Positions 63,690-64,000 of a stretch of DNA of 64,000 bases are shown here, piece by piece. The stretch is from assembly GCF_001905795.1 (NCBI RefSeq), contig NZ_LIXJ01000001.1:62001-126000 (forward strand), given 5' to 3'. Numbering within the stretch: position 1 is the stretch's first letter; the number at the start of each line of letters is the position of its first letter. The notes under the pieces were generated by a model. It was given only the letters and a program-made list of their open reading frames with translations, was not told the origin of the DNA and ran no database searches. This DNA comes from Streptomyces sp. CB01580. Its GTDB lineage: Bacteria > Actinomycetota > Actinomycetes > Streptomycetales > Streptomycetaceae. The position numbers and the translations under genes were made by a program.

Positions 63690-64000
63690 CACGCCAGTGA
63701 GGATGTCGCACACAGCACGATGGTTTACCCTCTTTTCCACCTTTTTACGTCTAACGCGAGACACTGAGAACCTCGTGTTGACGCCGGTCACTCCCGTGTC
63801 CTCGGCGACCGGCACCCTCGCGCCTTCGGTGCCGGTCGCCCTCGGTCTCCCGCATCGCGCGCCCCCACCGCGCCGGGAGGGGCGGGAACCGCCGGGAGAC
63901 GGGCCCCGGTTCCTCGGCGTGCGATCACTCACATGGGCGCCCTTTGTGCGCCGACGTCGGACAAACGTAATATCGGCGGGTCATCGCCGCGACGGGAGAC
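63690..64000. promoter_or_regulatory. Upstream region of the esterase gene at the window edge
   Basis: 311 bp. A T/A-richer patch at 63720-63750 (TGGTTTACCCTCTTTTCC) may be the promoter or an earlier start of the esterase. No other gene is seen before the window ends. Confidence 0.35.

Overview
The window is high-GC actinobacterial DNA that looks like Streptomyces. Supporting features are GTG starts, TGATG/ATGA gene overlaps, mycothiol-dependent isomerases, a PP2C/anti-sigma-type regulator, a pSAM2-like integrative element and Streptomyces-style secreted RHS/LamG proteins.

Region 1 (1-1308) is chromosomal purine salvage: the 3' end of an adenine deaminase gene, then an adenosine/adenine deaminase.

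Region 2 (about 1472-25946) is an accessory island and the most interesting part. A secreted RHS polymorphic toxin gene on the minus strand (13725-20573) ends in a PT-HINT domain, a toxin and an overlapping immunity gene. Directly next to it lies an 8.7 kb actinomycete integrative and conjugative element (AICE): XRE regulator, FtsK-like translocase, SpdB-like protein, RepSA-like initiator, Xis and a broken tyrosine integrase. The element runs from one copy of a 48-bp sequence (5323-5370) to another (14053-14100). That sequence encodes the last residues of the HINT domain (HTYYVLAGETPVLVHN). A third copy lies at 3273-3320. Each copy is followed on its left by a different toxin and immunity gene, a hairpin, GCCGTCA repeats and an integrase 3' end or its remnant. 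I read this as serial integration of AICEs into the 3' end of the RHS gene. Each element brought a replacement toxin/immunity pair in frame and pushed the former pair outward as an orphan. The pairs decay with distance from the RHS gene: pair 3 is intact and fused, pair 2 is intact but orphaned, and pair 1 is riddled with stops and a frameshift. A large secreted LamG protein is divergent to the RHS gene.

Region 3 (26012-39611) holds an SDR - P450 - carboxylic acid reductase operon, a divergent old-yellow-enzyme reductase and a LysR regulator. These are followed by a DUF6086-like protein, a methyltransferase and a PAS-GAF-PP2C-HATPase regulator.

Region 4 (39716-52733) is aromatic catabolism. 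A complete meta-cleavage route (flavin hydroxylase, VOC extradiol dioxygenase, C-C hydrolase, hydratase, aldolase, acylating aldehyde dehydrogenase) is split into two operons around a TetR gene. A gentisate route (3-hydroxybenzoate 6-hydroxylase type monooxygenase, gentisate dioxygenase, mycothiol-dependent isomerase, fumarylpyruvate hydrolase) follows, with two IclR regulators. Palindromic candidate operators sit in the control regions.

Region 5 (52915-64000) has an acyltransferase, a MarR stub, a stand-alone second DnaK, a DinB-like protein, acetyltransferases (one frameshifted), a NarL-type two-component system and a membrane-anchored esterase. No rRNA, tRNA or CRISPR array was seen.
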